From NCBI RefSeq assembly GCF_014779555.2, contig NZ_CP094357.1, positions 3,658,001 to 3,722,000 on the forward strand: a stretch of 64,000 bases of DNA. Reading direction: 5' to 3'. Positions within the stretch are counted from its first letter, which is position 1; each line of letters opens with the position of its first letter. Source of the stretch: Lysobacter capsici (GTDB lineage: Bacteria > Pseudomonadota > Gammaproteobacteria > Xanthomonadales > Xanthomonadaceae). The notes under the pieces were generated by a model that was not told where the DNA came from, did no database searches, and saw only the letters and a program-made list of their open reading frames with translations. The position numbers were made by a program, and so were the translations under genes. This document shows, piece by piece, positions 46,347 through 55,554 of this stretch.

Positions 46347-46390
46347 GCCCTCACCCCAACCCCTCTCCCGCGGGCGGGAGAGGGGCTTTG
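46347..46390. repeat. CCCTCTCCCGC-type palindrome
   Basis: CCCCTCTCCCGCGGGCGGGAGAGGGG is a palindrome preceded by GGCCCTCACCCCAA. It is related to the arms of the composite element at 31810-32147 and lies between the oxygenase start and the ammonia-lyase stop. Confidence 0.7.
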
Positions 46391-46444
46391 GTCTGCGCGG
46401 CGGCCTGGGCCGCACGCGCAGCGATGTCGCACTCGCTGGCGGAC

Positions 46445-48343
46445 TCAGTCCCGCAGACCGGCCCGCACCGCCGACAGCACGATGCCTTCGCGCACCAGCA
46501 TCACCGCCGTCGCCACTTCGCCGTCGAGGGCGCGATCGCGATCCAGGAACGGGATCGACTCGCGCAGCTTGGCGTGCGCGATCGCGACCGCGCGGCCCGG
46601 CCGGAACTCTTCGGCCGCCGACAACTCGGCGCGCAAGCCTTCGACCTCGGCGATGAAACCGGCATGGTCGGCCGCATCCGCGACCGGGCCGCCGAACACC
46701 TTGCCGGCCAGCACGTTCGCATCGGCGCGATCGGCCAGATCGCGCGCGGCGTTGATCATGTCGCGACGCAGGTCCAGCGCCTGAGCGGCGGTGTACAGCT
46801 CCAGCGCCAGCACCTTGCCCAGATCGTCGGCCATCGCCAGCACGTGACGCGCCTCGTTGGCGCCCATCGACACGTGGTCCTCGGCGTTGGCGCTGGTCGG
46901 AATCGAATACACCGACGCCGGGTGCGCGCGGCTGGCCAGGTCGTTGACGATCGCCGCGGCGGTGTACTGCACGATCATGTGACCCGACTCGGTCGCGTCC
47001 TCGTTGCCGATCAGGAAGCCCGGCAGGCCATCGTTAGTGGCCGGATCGACCAGCTTGTTGAGACGACGCTCGGAAATGCTCGCCAGCACCGGGATCGCGG
47101 CCTTGACGTAGCTCATCGCCAGCGCCAGCGGCATGCCGTGGAAGTGGCCGGCCGAGATCACCTGCTGTTCGACGTGTTCGGCCTGCGCATCCGGGAACAC
47201 GATCGGGTTGTCGGTCAGCGAATTGAGTTCGACCTCGAACACCCGCGCGGCCTGCGCGATCGCGTCGCGCACCGCGCCGTGCACCTGCGGAATGCAGCGC
47301 AGCGAGTAACTGTCCTGCGGCTGATGCTTCTTGCCGCCGCGGAACGGACGGAAGCGCTGATAGAACTTCTCGCGGCCGTGGCGCTGGGTGAACGGCACCC
47401 AGTCCCAGCCGATGTCGAAGCTGAGCTGTTGCGCCGCCGGCGTGTCCCAACTCTGCGGCAGCCACGGGCGGAACCGCGGCACCAGGTGATACGGAATATC
47501 GGCCAGGGTCGAACCGTCGAGCAGGCGGCGCAGGTTCGCGGCCACTTCGACTTGCCCGGGATGCGGACGCAGCGCATGCACTTCCTGCGCGAACGCGCCC
47601 AGGCGGCCGGCGAAGGCGTCGATGGTCATCGCCGCGGCCAGATCGGCGGTGTCGGCGAGGTCTTCGAGCTTGGCCAGCGCGAGCACGCCGCAGGCCAGCA
47701 TCTGCGCGGTGCCGTTATTGAGCGCCAGGCCTTCCTTGTACGACAGCTTGACCGGCGCCAGGCCGGCGCGTTCGAGCGCCTGCGCGCCCGGCATGCGCTC
47801 GCCTTCGAAGAAAGCTTCGCCGCCGCCGAGCAGCACGATCGCCAGATGCGACAACGGCGCCAGGTCGCCGCTGGCGCCGACCGAACCCAGTTGCGGCACC
47901 ACCGGCACGATCCCGGCGTTGAGCATCTGCGCCAGCGCCTGCAGGGTCTGCACGCGGATGCCCGAGTGCCCGCGCATCAGGGTGTTGATGCGGATGCACA
48001 GCATCGCGCGCACGATCTCCGGCGCGAACGGATCGCCGACGCAGACCGCGTGGGTGACAATCAGGTTGCGCTGCAATTCCTCGTGCAGGGTTTCGGTTGC
48101 CGGCGTCGCGCCAGGCAACTGATCGCGCAGATGATGCGCACCAAGCAGACGGTCGGCATTGCTGCCAAAACCGGTGGATACTCCGTAGATCGGTTCTTCG
48201 CGGCGGACCTGTTCGGCCAGGAAATCGGCCGCGCGGGCCACCGCCGGCAGTTGCGCCGCGGCCAGTTCGACCTGTGCGCCGTAAGCCACGGCAACGAGCT
48301 GCGACCGCGTGAGCGAACGGCCATCGAGTTGGATCTTGTTCAA
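46445..48343 (-). CDS. Aromatic amino acid ammonia-lyase (HAL/PAL/TAL superfamily), long form
   Basis: A 632-aa MIO-dependent lyase or aminomutase. The MIO tripeptide is Ala157-Ser158-Gly159 in GSVGASGDLAPLSH, the catalytic Tyr53 is in PIYGVSTGFG, and QDSYSLRCIPQVHGAVRD carries the conserved Arg/Tyr. Histidine ammonia-lyases are about 510 aa. Here about 59 residues (283-341, with PWLPQSWDTPAAQQLSFDIG and a basic FRPFRGGKKH) are inserted before QDSYS, and the C-terminus is longer. No other hut gene is near. Substrate (His, Tyr or Phe) and chemistry (ammonia loss or 2,3-aminomutation) cannot be decided, so I give no symbol. Confidence 0.82.
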   Translation of the reverse strand: MNKIQLDGRSLTRSQLVAVAYGAQVELAAAQLPAVARAADFLAEQVRREEPIYGVSTGFGSNADRLLGAHHLRDQLPGATPATETLHEELQRNLIVTHAVCVGDPFAPEIVRAMLCIRINTLMRGHSGIRVQTLQALAQMLNAGIVPVVPQLGSVGASGDLAPLSHLAIVLLGGGEAFFEGERMPGAQALERAGLAPVKLSYKEGLALNNGTAQMLACGVLALAKLEDLADTADLAAAMTIDAFAGRLGAFAQEVHALRPHPGQVEVAANLRRLLDGSTLADIPYHLVPRFRPWLPQSWDTPAAQQLSFDIGWDWVPFTQRHGREKFYQRFRPFRGGKKHQPQDSYSLRCIPQVHGAVRDAIAQAARVFEVELNSLTDNPIVFPDAQAEHVEQQVISAGHFHGMPLALAMSYVKAAIPVLASISERRLNKLVDPATNDGLPGFLIGNEDATESGHMIVQYTAAAIVNDLASRAHPASVYSIPTSANAEDHVSMGANEARHVLAMADDLGKVLALELYTAAQALDLRRDMINAARDLADRADANVLAGKVFGGPVADAADHAGFIAEVEGLRAELSAAEEFRPGRAVAIAHAKLRESIPFLDRDRALDGEVATAVMLVREGIVLSAVRAGLRD

Positions 48344-48647
48344 GTTGTAACCTCGCCTCGCACCCTGGCGATCATCTGAACGGCGGGCTTCACCGCGAAC
48401 GGTTACACCCGGCCGAGCGTACTCGGGAGTCGGTGCGTCAATGACACATTGAGAACCGCGACGGCGGATGCGCGCCGCGGGGTGAAAGCGGTTCGCCGCG
48501 ACGCCGGATTCCGCTCCGGCGCGCGGCGAACCGTACAGCGGACTCCGGACGCGAACTCCCGCGTCCGGCTCCGCGATCCATGCGCGCGAACGGCTGGCAT
48601 CGGGATCGAACGATCCGCGCCGCCGATGCCGCTCGCACGCGGCATGC
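48344..48647. other. Intergenic stretch between hisS and the ammonia-lyase
   Basis: No gene is supported. The sequence has several short G/C palindromes (for example CCGGATTCCGCTCCGG near 48500), none followed by a T-run. It must hold the ammonia-lyase promoter, but no convincing -35/-10 pair is seen. Confidence 0.4.
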
Positions 48648-50048
48648 TCACTCCGCCGCGGCTCGCGGCATCACCCGCGACTGTTCCAGCTCGATCCGCA
48701 GCGTCCGCGCCAACTCGCCGCGCGGCACTTCGAACTGGTCTTCGCGGCGCAGGTCCTTAACCGTGGCCGTGCCCTTGGCGATTTCGTTCTCGCCGAGCAC
48801 GACGACGAAACGGATGCCGGCGCGGTCGGCGTACTTGAACTGCTGCTTCAGCTTGGACGCCTCCATCACCACTTCGGTGTTGAGGCCGCCGTGGCGCAGC
48901 TCATTGGCCAAGGCCAGGCAATGCGGCAGGTGCGCGTCTTCCATCTGGGTGATCAGCACCTGCACGGTGCTTTCGGCGGTGCTGACGATGCCGGCCTTCT
49001 GCAACTGATAGAACAAGCGGGTCAGGCCGATCGAGATGCCGACGCCCGGCAGCTTGGACTTGGTGTAGTTACTGGCCAGGTTTTCGTAGCGGCCGCCCGA
49101 GCAGATCGAGCCCAGGCCCGGAAAGTCGTTGAGCGTGGTCTCGTAGACCGTGCCGGTGTAATAGTCCAGGCCGCGCGCGATCGAGAAGTTCAGCGCGTAG
49201 TTCTGTTCCGGCACGCCCAGCGCGCGGATCAGTTCCAATACTTCGCGCAACTCGGCCACGCCTTCGCGCAGCGTGTCGTTGCCCTCGCCCAGCGCATCCA
49301 GCCGCGCCAGCGCGTCGGCGTGCGAGGTCGAACGCACGCCGACGAAGTCCAGGATCGTCGCGACCGCCTGGTCACTGAGGCCGAAGTCCGGACCGGTCAG
49401 GGTCTCGCGCACGTAGTCGGCGCCACGCTTGTCGAGCTTGTCGACCTCGCGCAGCACCAGCGCCTGCAATTCGCCCTCGGCCACGCCCTGGGCCTGGAAG
49501 AAGCCGCGCAGCAGCTTGCGGTTGTTGAGCTGGATGGTGAACGCACCGATATCGAGTTCGGAGAACACCGCGTAGATCGTCGCCGGCAGTTCGGCGTCGT
49601 AACGCACGCTGAGCGAATCCTTGCCGACCACGTCGATATCGCACTGGTAGAACTCGCGATAACGGCCGGCCTGCTGACGCTCGCCGCGATACACGCGCTG
49701 CATCTGATACCGGCGGAACGGAAACGCCAGATCGTGCTCGTGCTCGGCCACATAGCGCGCCAGCGGCACGGTCAGGTCGAAACGCAGCGCCAGTTCGGGC
49801 GTGGCGCGCTCCTCGGCCTTGTTGTTCTTCGCGCGCGAACCGGTGGATTCGACGAAATACACCTCGCGCTCGGTCTCGCCGCCGCTCTTGGTCAGCAGCA
49901 CCTCGGTCAGCTCCATGACCGGGGTTTCCACCGGCAGGAAGCCGAAACGCTCGAAATTGCGGCGGATCGTATCGAGCATGCGCTGGAACGCGATCTGGTC
50001 ACGGGGCAGCAGCTCCATGACCCCGGGTGGGGTGCGAGGCTTGATCAA
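48648..50048 (-). CDS. hisS: Histidyl-tRNA synthetase
   Basis: A 466-aa class II synthetase. Motif 2 is [31 protein letters not shown]. The histidine-specific motif is [13 protein letters not shown], and motif 3 is [17 protein letters not shown]-terminal anticodon-binding domain follows ([20 protein letters not shown]). I place the start at TTG 50048 ([20 protein letters not shown]), the point where the family normally begins, with TTGGAG just upstream. ATG 50105 would add 19 unlikely residues. The long HisS branch with an insertion ([17 protein letters not shown]) is seen. Confidence 0.94.
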   Translation of the reverse strand: MIKPRTPPGVMELLPRDQIAFQRMLDTIRRNFERFGFLPVETPVMELTEVLLTKSGGETEREVYFVESTGSRAKNNKAEERATPELALRFDLTVPLARYVAEHEHDLAFPFRRYQMQRVYRGERQQAGRYREFYQCDIDVVGKDSLSVRYDAELPATIYAVFSELDIGAFTIQLNNRKLLRGFFQAQGVAEGELQALVLREVDKLDKRGADYVRETLTGPDFGLSDQAVATILDFVGVRSTSHADALARLDALGEGNDTLREGVAELREVLELIRALGVPEQNYALNFSIARGLDYYTGTVYETTLNDFPGLGSICSGGRYENLASNYTKSKLPGVGISIGLTRLFYQLQKAGIVSTAESTVQVLITQMEDAHLPHCLALANELRHGGLNTEVVMEASKLKQQFKYADRAGIRFVVVLGENEIAKGTATVKDLRREDQFEVPRGELARTLRIELEQSRVMPRAAAE

Positions 50049-50245
50049 GCAAAACTCCAATACAACGTCGGATGGCGGGCTAAAGACACCATTAGCGGTG
50101 CTCATGGAGCAGCTAATGACGCAAGGCCGATAGTCTAGCGCCCGCCCGCTGTCCGTGGCTTGCGCCATCGAGCCGCCGCGCCCGCCCGGAAACGCCGCAG
50201 CGACGGCCCGGGACCGGGATATCGCAAATTTCTTTGCGACACCCC

Positions 50246-50275
50246 TTGCGCCGGCCCGGGGGTCGCCGCTAGAAT
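50246..50275 (+). promoter_or_regulatory. Promoter of the tRNA-Pro gene
   Basis: TTGCGC (50246-50251) and TAGAAT (50270-50275) are separated by 18 bp and end 16 bp before the tRNA. The spacing and the -10 fit a sigma-70 promoter. Confidence 0.65.
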
Positions 50276-50291
50276 TTGCGGCTCACGAAGT

Positions 50292-50368
<77 letters not shown>

Positions 50369-50382
50369 ATCGTTGAAAGCAG

Positions 50383-50408
50383 AAAGCCGGCCATGTGCCG
50401 GCTTTTTT
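50383..50408 (+). terminator. Rho-independent terminator of the tRNA gene
   Basis: AAAGCCGGC (50383-50391) pairs with GCCGGCTTT (50397-50405) around CATGT and runs into a T-tract, 14 bp after the tRNA CCA end. Confidence 0.92.
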
Positions 50409-50591
50409 GTTGCCCGGACCCGAGCCTCGCACCGAGGCGACTGATCCGGCCGACCACCTCGCCGCTGCCGGCGACGCGTCGACGAACCCGCCGATTCGGG
50501 CAAAGTCGCCGCCATCCAGGCGCAAGCCCTGCATTTGGGCCCGGTCCGCGCGCGGTGCTAGATTCGCCTCAGCTCCCAGATGGACAGGCGC

Positions 50592-50801
50592 ATGACACGG
50601 CGACCGGCCTCTTTCCAGGAATTGCCCAAGCACGACCCGTCCCTTACCGGACCTCGGCGGCCTCGACCCGAATCCCCGCGCGCGCCCTTGAGCGCGCAAC
50701 AACTGCGGGCCGCCGAAGTCGCGCAAGCGCAGGCGCAACTCAAACGCGAGTTGACCCGGGTCTACGCACAAGCCTGCAAGGCCTGCGTGCGCAAGGACTG
50801 A
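50592..50801 (+). CDS. Small basic protein, hypothetical
   Basis: A 69-aa open frame starting at ATG 50592 (MTRRPASFQELPKHDPSLTG), with GGACAGG just before it. It is Pro/Arg-rich at first, then a helical, glutamine-rich tail (SAQQLRAAEVAQAQAQLKRE) ending ACKACVRKD with two cysteines. No known family. Its helical periodicity and ribosome site give modest support. Confidence 0.4.
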   Translation: MTRRPASFQELPKHDPSLTGPRRPRPESPRAPLSAQQLRAAEVAQAQAQLKRELTRVYAQACKACVRKD

Positions 50802-50846
50802 TCCCGCGAAGCCCTTTCAGTGCGTCGTCACAACAAGGCGGTAGCG

Positions 50847-51161
50847 ATGAACGCGATGTGGCACGACCCGGCAAGTTCACGGCTGATGTTCCGGCTGAAT
50901 CTGGCGATGGCTTGTTTGTGCGCGCTGGAAAGCCTGTTCCTGTCGTCGACCTACGACTTGTACATGCCCCACATCGTCGGCCACTACATCCCCGCGGCGA
51001 GTGTGGTCGTGGTCGTGCTGTACGGCCTGCACTGCGCGCTGCTGTACTGGACTGACCATGGTTTGCGCCGACGATGGGAATTCAACGCGCTGAGCCTGCC
51101 GTTTGCAGGGGCGGCCGTGTCCGCCTGGATCTGCTATCAGCGCTACTTCGAGCAACTGTGA
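50847..51161 (+). CDS. Small integral membrane protein
   Basis: A 104-aa protein with three or four hydrophobic helices (RLMFRLNLAMACLCALESLF; YIPAASVVVVVLYGLHCALL; LSLPFAGAAVSAWICYQRYF). ATG 50847 follows AAGGCGG; a GTG at 50820 would add nine basic residues. No motif is recognised. It converges on the deacetylase gene. Confidence 0.6.
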   Translation: MNAMWHDPASSRLMFRLNLAMACLCALESLFLSSTYDLYMPHIVGHYIPAASVVVVVLYGLHCALLYWTDHGLRRRWEFNALSLPFAGAAVSAWICYQRYFEQL

Positions 51162-51186
51162 CCAACACTGCGCCGCAGGTTGAACC

Positions 51187-51852
51187 TCACTCGGCGCGGA
51201 GAAACCGCCCCGCGGTGACGAACTCGTAACCCTGCCCGCGCAAGGCCGGCACCAGCCGGCGCACGATCTCGACGATGCCGTCGCGCGCCACGCCCTGCTC
51301 GTCGTCGCCGTCGTGCAGCAGCACGATCGCGCCCGGATGGATGCGCGCCAGCACCGACTCGACCACGCACGACACATAGCCGGGGGCCTGCGGCTCCAGC
51401 CAATCGCGCGGATCGACCGACCAGCCGACCACGGCATAGCCCTCGCCCGCCAACGCCTGGAACTGGGCTTCGTCGATCTCGCCGTACGCGGGACGAAACA
51501 GCTCGGGCGACCGCGCCAGGCCCGCCTCGCGCAACGCGACGGCCGCTGGCAGCACTTCGCGCGCCAGCCAGTCCTGGGCGGCGAAGCCGCGCGCGTCGGC
51601 ATGGGTGAGCGAGTGATTGCCGATCTCATGACCCTCGCGCTGGATGCGCGCGATCAGCTGCGGATGCGCGCGCGCCGCCTCGCCGGTGCAGAAAAAACTG
51701 GCGATGACTTCCAGTTCGCACAGCAGATCAAGCAAGGCCGGCGTCGCTTGGCCGGGGCCGTCGTCGAAGGTCAGCGCGAGCGCGCGCCGGTCGGTCGCGC
51801 CACGGCCTAGATAGGCCTGTGGCGCGGTATGCAGGAATCGATGCCAATCCAT
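51187..51852 (-). CDS. NodB-type polysaccharide deacetylase
   Basis: A 221-aa carbohydrate esterase 4 domain without signal peptide. Motif 1 is TFDDGPG (catalytic Asp30, metal Asp31), motif 2 is HSLTHAD (metal His80, His84), motif 3 is RPAYG, and GWSVDPRDW with IVLLHDG completes the site. It should remove N-acetyl groups from GlcNAc-containing glycans. It starts 8 bp after the glycosyltransferase stop, and the pair recalls NodC-NodB and PgaC-PgaB. Confidence 0.87.
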   Translation of the reverse strand: MDWHRFLHTAPQAYLGRGATDRRALALTFDDGPGQATPALLDLLCELEVIASFFCTGEAARAHPQLIARIQREGHEIGNHSLTHADARGFAAQDWLAREVLPAAVALREAGLARSPELFRPAYGEIDEAQFQALAGEGYAVVGWSVDPRDWLEPQAPGYVSCVVESVLARIHPGAIVLLHDGDDEQGVARDGIVEIVRRLVPALRGQGYEFVTAGRFLRAE

Positions 51853-51860
51853 GTCCGCCC

Positions 51861-53051
51861 TCAGCGCGTCATCCAGGTCTTGCGCTGCCCGCGCAATTCG
51901 TCGATCAAGCCGATCACGTTCGCCGGCAACAGCAGCACGTCGATCACGGTGTTGCAGATCGATACCAATACCAGATCCAGCGGCCCCAGCTGCAAACGGA
52001 TGCGCGCATGCAGCACGGCGATGAAGTTGAGCGTCGCCATCAGCAGCCAGTTGAGCGCGGCCACGCCGAGCAAGGCATGGCTTCGATACAGCAGCGCGCC
52101 GGCGATCAGCAGCAGCAAGGTCGGCACCAGTGCCGACTGCGCCCACAGCAGCCACCACGGCAACATCTTCATCGTGCGCGGCCAGGAGATGCGCCAGGCG
52201 ACGCGGAACGATTCCAGTCGCCCGCGCGCCCAGCGGCGGCGCTGACGGAACAGGCCGGTCAAGGTGGTCGGGCAGATCGTGTAGGCGACCGCATCGGGCG
52301 CGTAGGCGATCGAATAACCGTGAGCGAGCGCACGCCAGGTCCAGGCGATGTCCTCGACCAGCCATTCGCCCCAGCCGCCGAGTTCGCGGATCACCGAGGT
52401 GCGGTGCAACGAAAACGCGCCGGCCACCACGTTGACCACGCCGATCTTGCTCTGCACGTAGCGGATCGCCGCCAGCGCGCCGACATGTTCGTAGAACTGC
52501 AAACGGTGCAGCCACGAGTCGTGGCGACCGGCCGGCACGATCAGGCCGCAGGCGGCGGCGTGGCGCGGCGAGGAATACAGCGCCTCGACCGCGCGGCGCA
52601 GCGCGCACGGCGCGATCACGGTGTCGCTGTCGATCACCGTGACCACGTCCGAATCGGCCGCCAGCCACGGCAACGCCGCATCCAGCGCCAGGCCCTTGGC
52701 GCCGCCGTTGCGTTCGATCGACAGCAGGCGGTAGTGCTTGCGCCGCGGCTGCGCCAGCCATTCGACCACGCTCGCCGCGGTGGTGTTGGTCGAGCCGTCA
52801 TCGACCAGCAGCACTTCGATACGGCCGGGATAGTCGCTGCACTCGATCGCCTCCAGGGTGGTGCGAAACGAGGCTTCGGGCTCGTTATAGAACGGCACCA
52901 AGATCGAGACGAAGGGATAGTCGGCGAGGGTCGGCGACGACGGCCGCCGCAGCATCCGATAGAAGGCCCAGCCGGCGAGAAACAGCAGGCAGCACAGCAA
53001 TACGAGGGTCGAAAAACCCACGACCAGGGTCAGGACGAACTGGCTCAGCAT
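51861..53051 (-). CDS. Membrane glycosyltransferase family 2 (NodC/PgaC/chitin synthase-like)
   Basis: A 396-aa processive-type GT2. The N-terminal helix (LSQFVLTLVVGFSTLVLLCC) is followed by a catalytic domain with SILVPFYNEPE, EVLLVDDGS, VTVIDSDT, WLVEDIAWTWR and RQRRRWARG, the D-D-D-QxxRW set of hyaluronan, chitin and poly-GlcNAc synthases. Three C-terminal helices come after. It should polymerise a beta-linked sugar from UDP-GlcNAc or similar. It is transcribed first in the pair with the deacetylase. Starting at ATG 53051 puts the membrane helix at the N-terminus. Confidence 0.87.
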   Translation of the reverse strand: MLSQFVLTLVVGFSTLVLLCCLLFLAGWAFYRMLRRPSSPTLADYPFVSILVPFYNEPEASFRTTLEAIECSDYPGRIEVLLVDDGSTNTTAASVVEWLAQPRRKHYRLLSIERNGGAKGLALDAALPWLAADSDVVTVIDSDTVIAPCALRRAVEALYSSPRHAAACGLIVPAGRHDSWLHRLQFYEHVGALAAIRYVQSKIGVVNVVAGAFSLHRTSVIRELGGWGEWLVEDIAWTWRALAHGYSIAYAPDAVAYTICPTTLTGLFRQRRRWARGRLESFRVAWRISWPRTMKMLPWWLLWAQSALVPTLLLLIAGALLYRSHALLGVAALNWLLMATLNFIAVLHARIRLQLGPLDLVLVSICNTVIDVLLLPANVIGLIDELRGQRKTWMTR

Positions 53052-53438
53052 GAGGAACGCGCATCCGGCAGCGCGACACGCGCAAGCCCGGCGCAAGCCG
53101 ATGCGTTGCCGCGAATCGCTGGGTCTGATTGGCAGACCGGACGCGTCGATACGGGTCGCCGCGCATCACGCGGGCCCGCACGCCAGGTGCTTCATTGGGG
53201 GAGAGAACGGGTGGAACGTTTGCGTGGATAAGGTTGCTTGCGAAACCGTCGAACGACGAAACACGGTGCATAGCCGCGTTTTCGCAAGAAAGAATGAAAG
53301 CCGGGACGGATTTATTCTGTGACGACGCCGGGCAGTTCCGCGATCGTCATGCGTCGCATCGCTCGACACTTGCGCGAGGATCGTTGAAGAATCGAACACG
53401 CACGATCGCGTTCGATTGTTTCCCGCGCCCCGCCCTGG
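53052..53438. other. Intergenic region between divergent genes
   Basis: No gene is supported in this 387-bp stretch between the glycosyltransferase and methyltransferase starts. It is less GC-rich around 53200-53400. No repeats or clear operators are seen. Confidence 0.4.
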
Positions 53439-54182
53439 ATGCCCTCCCCCATGAACGATTCCGCGACCGCTGCCGCGGCCAGCGCCGCCGCAGCCCATTC
53501 CGCCTCGCTCTCGTTCCGGCCGCGTTTCGATATCGGCGCGGCGCGCATCGATTGCGGCCATGAACCGCGGGTCGACACCCACGAGGCCGCCGACCAGCAT
53601 GCGAGCTGGCCGGTGCTGGACTATTCCGAATGCGAGCCGACCGAGGACCAGGCCGCGATCAACCGCTGGCTGGCCTCGGCCGATCTGCGCGGCCGCGACA
53701 TCTTGCACGTGGGCACCGGCAATTCCTCGGTCGCGCGCCTGCTCGCCGGCACCGCGCGGCGGATCGAGTCGGTCACGGTGGCGCGCAACGAATGGCAACA
53801 CGGCAACGCGCTGAACCTGCGGGACTACCGCGTCCATCTGTTGAACAAACACAGCCAGACCTTCGCCGAACAGTTCGAAGCGGCGAGTTTCGACGCCATC
53901 CTCGACAACAACCTGGCGAGTTTCGGCTGCTGCCAGCGCCATGTGGAGCGCTATTTCGAAACCCTGGTGCGGCTGCTCAAGCCCGACGGCTTCGTGCTGA
54001 CCCATTGGCTGGGCATGCAGTGGACGCTGGATATCGGCGTGGACGACGTCGAGCCGGTTTGGCGCCTGGACGCGGGCAAGTTGCGCGCGATCGCCAGCGC
54101 TTACGGCCTGGCGGTCGAACGCCAGGACGAATTGTTCTTCCTGCGGCGCGCGCGGGGCGCCGCGGCGGTCGCGCGGCTCTGA
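53439..54182 (+). CDS. SAM-dependent methyltransferase-like protein
   Basis: A 247-aa protein with a class I methyltransferase fold. It shows the glycine motif DILHVGTGNSSVARLLAG, VTVARNEWQHGNALNL, the post-II FDAILDNNLASFGCCQRHVE and RLLKPDGFVLTHW. The first about 30 residues are Ala/Ser-rich and probably disordered. The start is ATG 53439, or 53451 four codons later. Substrate unknown. An MFS gene follows after 28 bp and may be its partner. Confidence 0.72.
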   Translation: MPSPMNDSATAAAASAAAAHSASLSFRPRFDIGAARIDCGHEPRVDTHEAADQHASWPVLDYSECEPTEDQAAINRWLASADLRGRDILHVGTGNSSVARLLAGTARRIESVTVARNEWQHGNALNLRDYRVHLLNKHSQTFAEQFEAASFDAILDNNLASFGCCQRHVERYFETLVRLLKPDGFVLTHWLGMQWTLDIGVDDVEPVWRLDAGKLRAIASAYGLAVERQDELFFLRRARGAAAVARL

Positions 54183-54210
54183 TTCTCCGGGTCGTATCGA
54201 AGATACACGC

Positions 54211-55554
54211 GTGCCGGTGTCGGCCACGGTGCTGAGCAGGTCGCGCACAGTCGTATCCAATCGCCTGCACACGCTGCTGCGGATCGGCCGCATCGGCCTG
54301 CGCGATCGACGCTTCGGCTGGTTGCTGCTCGACAATCTGATCACCACCTTCGGCGCGAGCTTCACCCTGATCGCGCTGCCGTTCCTGGTCATGCGCCTGA
54401 CCGGCAGCGCGCTCGATCTCGGCCTGACCGCGGCGATCGAAGCGCTGCCCAGTGCGTTGCTGCTGTTCTTCTTTCGCGGCGCGCTCGACCGCGCCGATCC
54501 GGCGCGGGTGCTGTGGTGGTGCCGCGCGCTCTACGTCGCGATCAATGCCGCGCTGGCGATCACCACCTGGTTCGGCTGGATCAGCATCGAGTTGATCTAC
54601 CTGCTCGCGCTGATCAGCGGCCTGGTGTGGGCGGTGGCCTACCCGGCCGGACGCGCGGCCTTCGGCCTGTACATCCGCAAGGGCCTGTTGGCCGCGGGCA
54701 ATGCGGTGTTCGCGGTTGCGTCGAGTCTGGCGACGATGGCCTTGCCGGTGCTGGCCGGCAGCCTGATCCTGGCGTCCAGCGGCGATCACGGGCTGGCGCT
54801 CGCGTTCGCGATCGATACCGCCAGCGTGGCGGTGTCGTTGCTGCTGATCGCCGCGGTGCGGCGGCGCGGGCCGGTGCGGCGGCGCGAGAGGTCGGTCGAG
54901 ACGGTCGCGATCGATAGCGATGCGGTCGCGGCCACGCAGATTCCTCGTAGCTATTACCTGTACCTGTTGATCAGCACCGTGCTGGTGTTCGGACCGGTGC
55001 AGATCCTGTTGCCGGTGCTGCTGGTCGAACGCCAGGACCCGCGCTATTTCCTGATCTACGCCGGCCAGTTCGTCGGCATCGCGGTCGCCGCCGGCCTGGC
55101 TTCGACCGTCGGCGCGGCGATGCACGGCGTGCTGCGCAAGATCCTCGCCTGCTGGAGCCTCGCCGCGCTCGCCTACGGCCTGCTGGCCTGGAACGCGAAC
55201 CTGGCGGCGACCTTGCTCGCGTTCTGCCTGCTGGCGGGCGCGTCCAATTTCTACGGCATCCAGTCGCTGTCGTGGCTGCAGCGCAACGCCGACGCGAGCC
55301 GCATGGGCCGCGAGATGACCTGGTTTTCGGCCGCGACCATGGGCGCGATGCCGCTGGCGACGCTGATCGCCGGCTGGCTGATCGAACGCGAAGGCCGGAT
55401 GCATGCCGCGAAGTGGCTGGCCGTGTTGATCGTGGCCGCGGCGCTTGCCGGCGCGATCCACCTTTGGCTGCGGCGATATCGAACCGATCAACGAACCGCG
55501 CAGGCCGATGGCCTGCGCGGTCCGATGGCTTCATCGATGACGATCGACGATTAA
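54211..55554 (+). CDS. MFS transporter
   Basis: A 447-aa membrane protein with 11-12 hydrophobic helices (LLLDNLITTFGASFTLIALP; LIYLLALISGLVWAVAYPAG and others). The loop after helix 2 reads RGALDRADPARVLWWCRALY. It belongs to the MFS_3/exporter type. The start is GTG 54211. It overlaps the convergent secreted-protein gene by 4 bp at the 3' end. Substrate unknown; its closeness to the methyltransferase gene suggests joint function. Confidence 0.8.
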   Translation: MPVSATVLSRSRTVVSNRLHTLLRIGRIGLRDRRFGWLLLDNLITTFGASFTLIALPFLVMRLTGSALDLGLTAAIEALPSALLLFFFRGALDRADPARVLWWCRALYVAINAALAITTWFGWISIELIYLLALISGLVWAVAYPAGRAAFGLYIRKGLLAAGNAVFAVASSLATMALPVLAGSLILASSGDHGLALAFAIDTASVAVSLLLIAAVRRRGPVRRRERSVETVAIDSDAVAATQIPRSYYLYLLISTVLVFGPVQILLPVLLVERQDPRYFLIYAGQFVGIAVAAGLASTVGAAMHGVLRKILACWSLAALAYGLLAWNANLAATLLAFCLLAGASNFYGIQSLSWLQRNADASRMGREMTWFSAATMGAMPLATLIAGWLIEREGRMHAAKWLAVLIVAAALAGAIHLWLRRYRTDQRTAQADGLRGPMASSMTIDD

